In this document: positions 62,411 through 64,000 of the stretch, piece after piece
Layout of the letters: each line of letters opens with the position of its first letter
Position numbering within the stretch: position 1 is the first letter of the stretch
Origin: Sphingobacterium sp. xlx-96
GTDB taxonomy: Bacteria > Bacteroidota > Bacteroidia > Sphingobacteriales > Sphingobacteriaceae
DNA: 64,000 nt
Reading direction: 5' to 3'
Assembly: GCF_011007365.1 (NCBI RefSeq)
Contig: NZ_WFKM01000003.1
Location: 248,001 to 312,000 of the forward strand
Notes under the pieces: generated by a model
What the model saw: only the letters and a program-made list of their open reading frames with translations
What the model was told of the DNA's origin: nothing
The model's database searches: none
Translations under genes and position numbers: made by a program

Positions 62411-64000
62411 GTGGGTATTCAAGAAATTTTATCACAATACGCAGAGACGGAGCAGGTGGCTTCACTCGTTACATCTGTCCAACAAAAAAATCCAAAAGTA
62501 CATCTTAAAGGATTGATCGGATCTTCAGATGCAATGGTTGCTGCTGCTGCATACGCCTTAGAAGAAAGGCCTTATATCTTCATACTACCGACACACGAAG
62601 AAGCTTCTTACTTCTTAAGTGACTTAGAAAGTTTATTCGATAAGCAGATCCTATTTTTCCCTGCTTCCTATAGAAAACCGTTTGAATTCACCCAATTGGA
62701 CAGCGCACATGTCTTACAGCGTGCCGAAACACTGAGCTCTTTAAATCGTGACACTGGACTGCCTAAAATTGTAGTCACCTATCCTGAAGCCATAGCAGAA
62801 AAAGTAATAAATCGATCTGACCTAGAAAAAAACACGCTCCCAATTACTCAAAATACAAAGTTAGGGATTGATTTTATCAATGAGTTCCTGTACGAATATG
62901 ATTTTGAGCGAGTCGATTTTGTGTATGAACCTGGACAATTTGCAATTAGAGGCGGTATTGTCGACATTTTCTCTTTTTCAAACGACCTACCCTATCGTAT
63001 CGAGTTCTTTGGAGACGAAATAGAGAGCATTAGGACCTTTGACATTGAAACCCAATTGTCTGTAAGCAAAATACACACCGTAACTATCGTCCCTAATGTA
63101 CAAGCAAAATTCTTAGCAAACAACCATATTTCATTATTAGAATACATTGATAAAGGTGCCGTAATATGGATCAAAGATGTGCAGTTCACACTCGATATCC
63201 TATCAAATGGCTATACGAAAGCTTCTCAATTTTGGAAAGCACTTTCTGAGGTCGACATCAAAAACAACCCTGAATGGGTAGATCCAAGATTTACCTTCAC
63301 CGACGACAAGAATTTTGGGGCGTTATTATTTGAGTTTCCGAATGTTGAGTTCGGAAAGCAGTTTTTCTTTAAAGCAGATCATATCATTCAATTTGACACA
63401 CATCCGCAGCCCTCATTTAATAAAGACTTCAATCTACTTATCCACAACTTTAAAGAAAACGAAAGTAAAAAGATAAGCAACCTAATTTTTTCGGATTCCA
63501 CGAAACAAATAGAACGTATCTATGCGATTTTAGAGGATCTAGACAAAACAGTTTCTTTTACCCCCATCTACCAAGCCCTACGAGAAGGGTTTCGCGATGA
63601 CACCATTCAATTGGCCTGTTATACCGATCATCAGATATTTGATCGTTATTATAAATACAAAAGAAAAAAAGGCTATGAACGCTCCCAGGCTATTACGCTA
63701 AAGGAGTTAAGAGATCTAAAACCAGGAGACTATATCACACATATCGATCATGGTGTCGGCAAATATGCCGGTCTCGAAAAAATCGATGTTAGCGGAAAAA
63801 CTCAGGAAATGATTCGTTTGATCTATGCAGACAACGACCTGTTATATGTCAATATAAATTCGCTAAATCGCATTTCTAAATATTCTGGCAAAGAAGGTAC
63901 CGTACCTAAGATGAACAAGCTGGGTACCGACACCTGGGACAAACTAAAGAAAACAACCAAGAAAAAGGTTAAAGATATCGCTCGCGATCTCATCAAACTA
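62411..64000 (+). CDS. mfd: Transcription-repair coupling factor Mfd, 5' part
   Basis: The first 530 codons of a protein of about 1100 residues; the frame runs off the window end with no stop. GTG 62411 gives MGIQEILSQYAETEQV, matching family starts. It has the UvrB-like N-terminal module (about 1-330; PFEFTQLDSAHVLQRAE, FAIRGGIVDIFSF), then the CarD-like RNA-polymerase interaction domain from about residue 430 (LKPGDYITHIDHGVGKYAGL). The helicase part lies beyond the window. It removes stalled RNA polymerase and recruits UvrA. Confidence 0.95.
   Translation, partial: MGIQEILSQYAETEQVASLVTSVQQKNPKVHLKGLIGSSDAMVAAAAYALEERPYIFILPTHEEASYFLSDLESLFDKQILFFPASYRKPFEFTQLDSAHVLQRAETLSSLNRDTGLPKIVVTYPEAIAEKVINRSDLEKNTLPITQNTKLGIDFINEFLYEYDFERVDFVYEPGQFAIRGGIVDIFSFSNDLPYRIEFFGDEIESIRTFDIETQLSVSKIHTVTIVPNVQAKFLANNHISLLEYIDKGAVIWIKDVQFTLDILSNGYTKASQFWKALSEVDIKNNPEWVDPRFTFTDDKNFGALLFEFPNVEFGKQFFFKADHIIQFDTHPQPSFNKDFNLLIHNFKENESKKISNLIFSDSTKQIERIYAILEDLDKTVSFTPIYQALREGFRDDTIQLACYTDHQIFDRYYKYKRKKGYERSQAITLKELRDLKPGDYITHIDHGVGKYAGLEKIDVSGKTQEMIRLIYADNDLLYVNINSLNRISKYSGKEGTVPKMNKLGTDTWDKLKKTTKKKVKDIARDLIKL

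Overview
The window is chromosomal DNA from a Bacteroidota bacterium, most likely of the family Sphingobacteriaceae (Sphingobacterium/Pedobacter type). The reasons are a fused lpxC-fabZ gene, a PorX-type response regulator with a PglZ domain, an EF-P with the loop sequence typical of that family, the bacillithiol-linked protein YtxJ, a LuxR-type HTH fused to TPR repeats and a membrane segment, and promoters of the Bacteroidota type (TTG, about 19-22 nt, TAnnTTTG) instead of the E. coli type. Family assignments come from reading the translations and recalling family motifs; no database search was run.

Layout: 1-6.3 kb holds a sugar-isomerase-like lipoprotein, gltX, a kinase-DinB-thioesterase operon (the kinase resembles PorY) and a FucP-type sugar transporter. 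6.3-12.8 kb, minus strand, is a lipid A operon (lpxD, lpxC/fabZ, lpxA) continuing into an ABC ATPase, efp and a 5-formyl-THF cyclo-ligase, with an HD phosphohydrolase upstream. porX starts at 13.0 kb. Between porX and tsaE lies a 3.95-kb integrative element (14565-18535) with a tyrosine recombinase, an HUH rolling-circle Rep, an orphan protein, an 18-bp att duplication, arm-type repeats and an origin-like repeat region. This is the main accessory feature. 18.5-24.4 kb has tsaE, an ECF sigma/anti-sigma-like/outer-membrane operon, an orphan ABC ATPase, an esterase and ald. 24.5-29.1 kb has a WbpM/CapD-type dehydratase, a TPR protein, ribH, two envelope proteins and ytxJ. 29.1-33.6 kb has a GH20 hexosaminidase, tRNA-Glu, an M90 peptidase and a GYF/CD225-DUF2752 pair.

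33.8-40.8 kb, minus strand, is a housekeeping block: groEL, groES, secG, a TPR-like protein, lptE, a sigma-54 activator and miaB. 41.1-48.3 kb, minus strand, carries an OmpA lipoprotein, rlmD, a TetR regulator, a degenerate Rieske-like lipoprotein, pheS, ssb and mutY. 48.4-55 kb, plus strand, has an M23 peptidase, an M1 aminopeptidase, hemW and a long-form gap. 55-58.3 kb is envelope sugar chemistry (waaA, a UXS-like decarboxylase, galE). 58.5-64 kb has DUF983, an AraC regulator, a TPR-HTH regulator, an unknown protein and the first 530 codons of mfd, cut by the window end.

Functionally the region is rich in cell-envelope genes (lipid A, Kdo transfer, LptE, sugar nucleotides, peptidoglycan hydrolase, secretion regulation by PorX). 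Dispersed palindromic repeats sit in several intergenic gaps. No rRNA, CRISPR array, IS element or complete prophage was seen.
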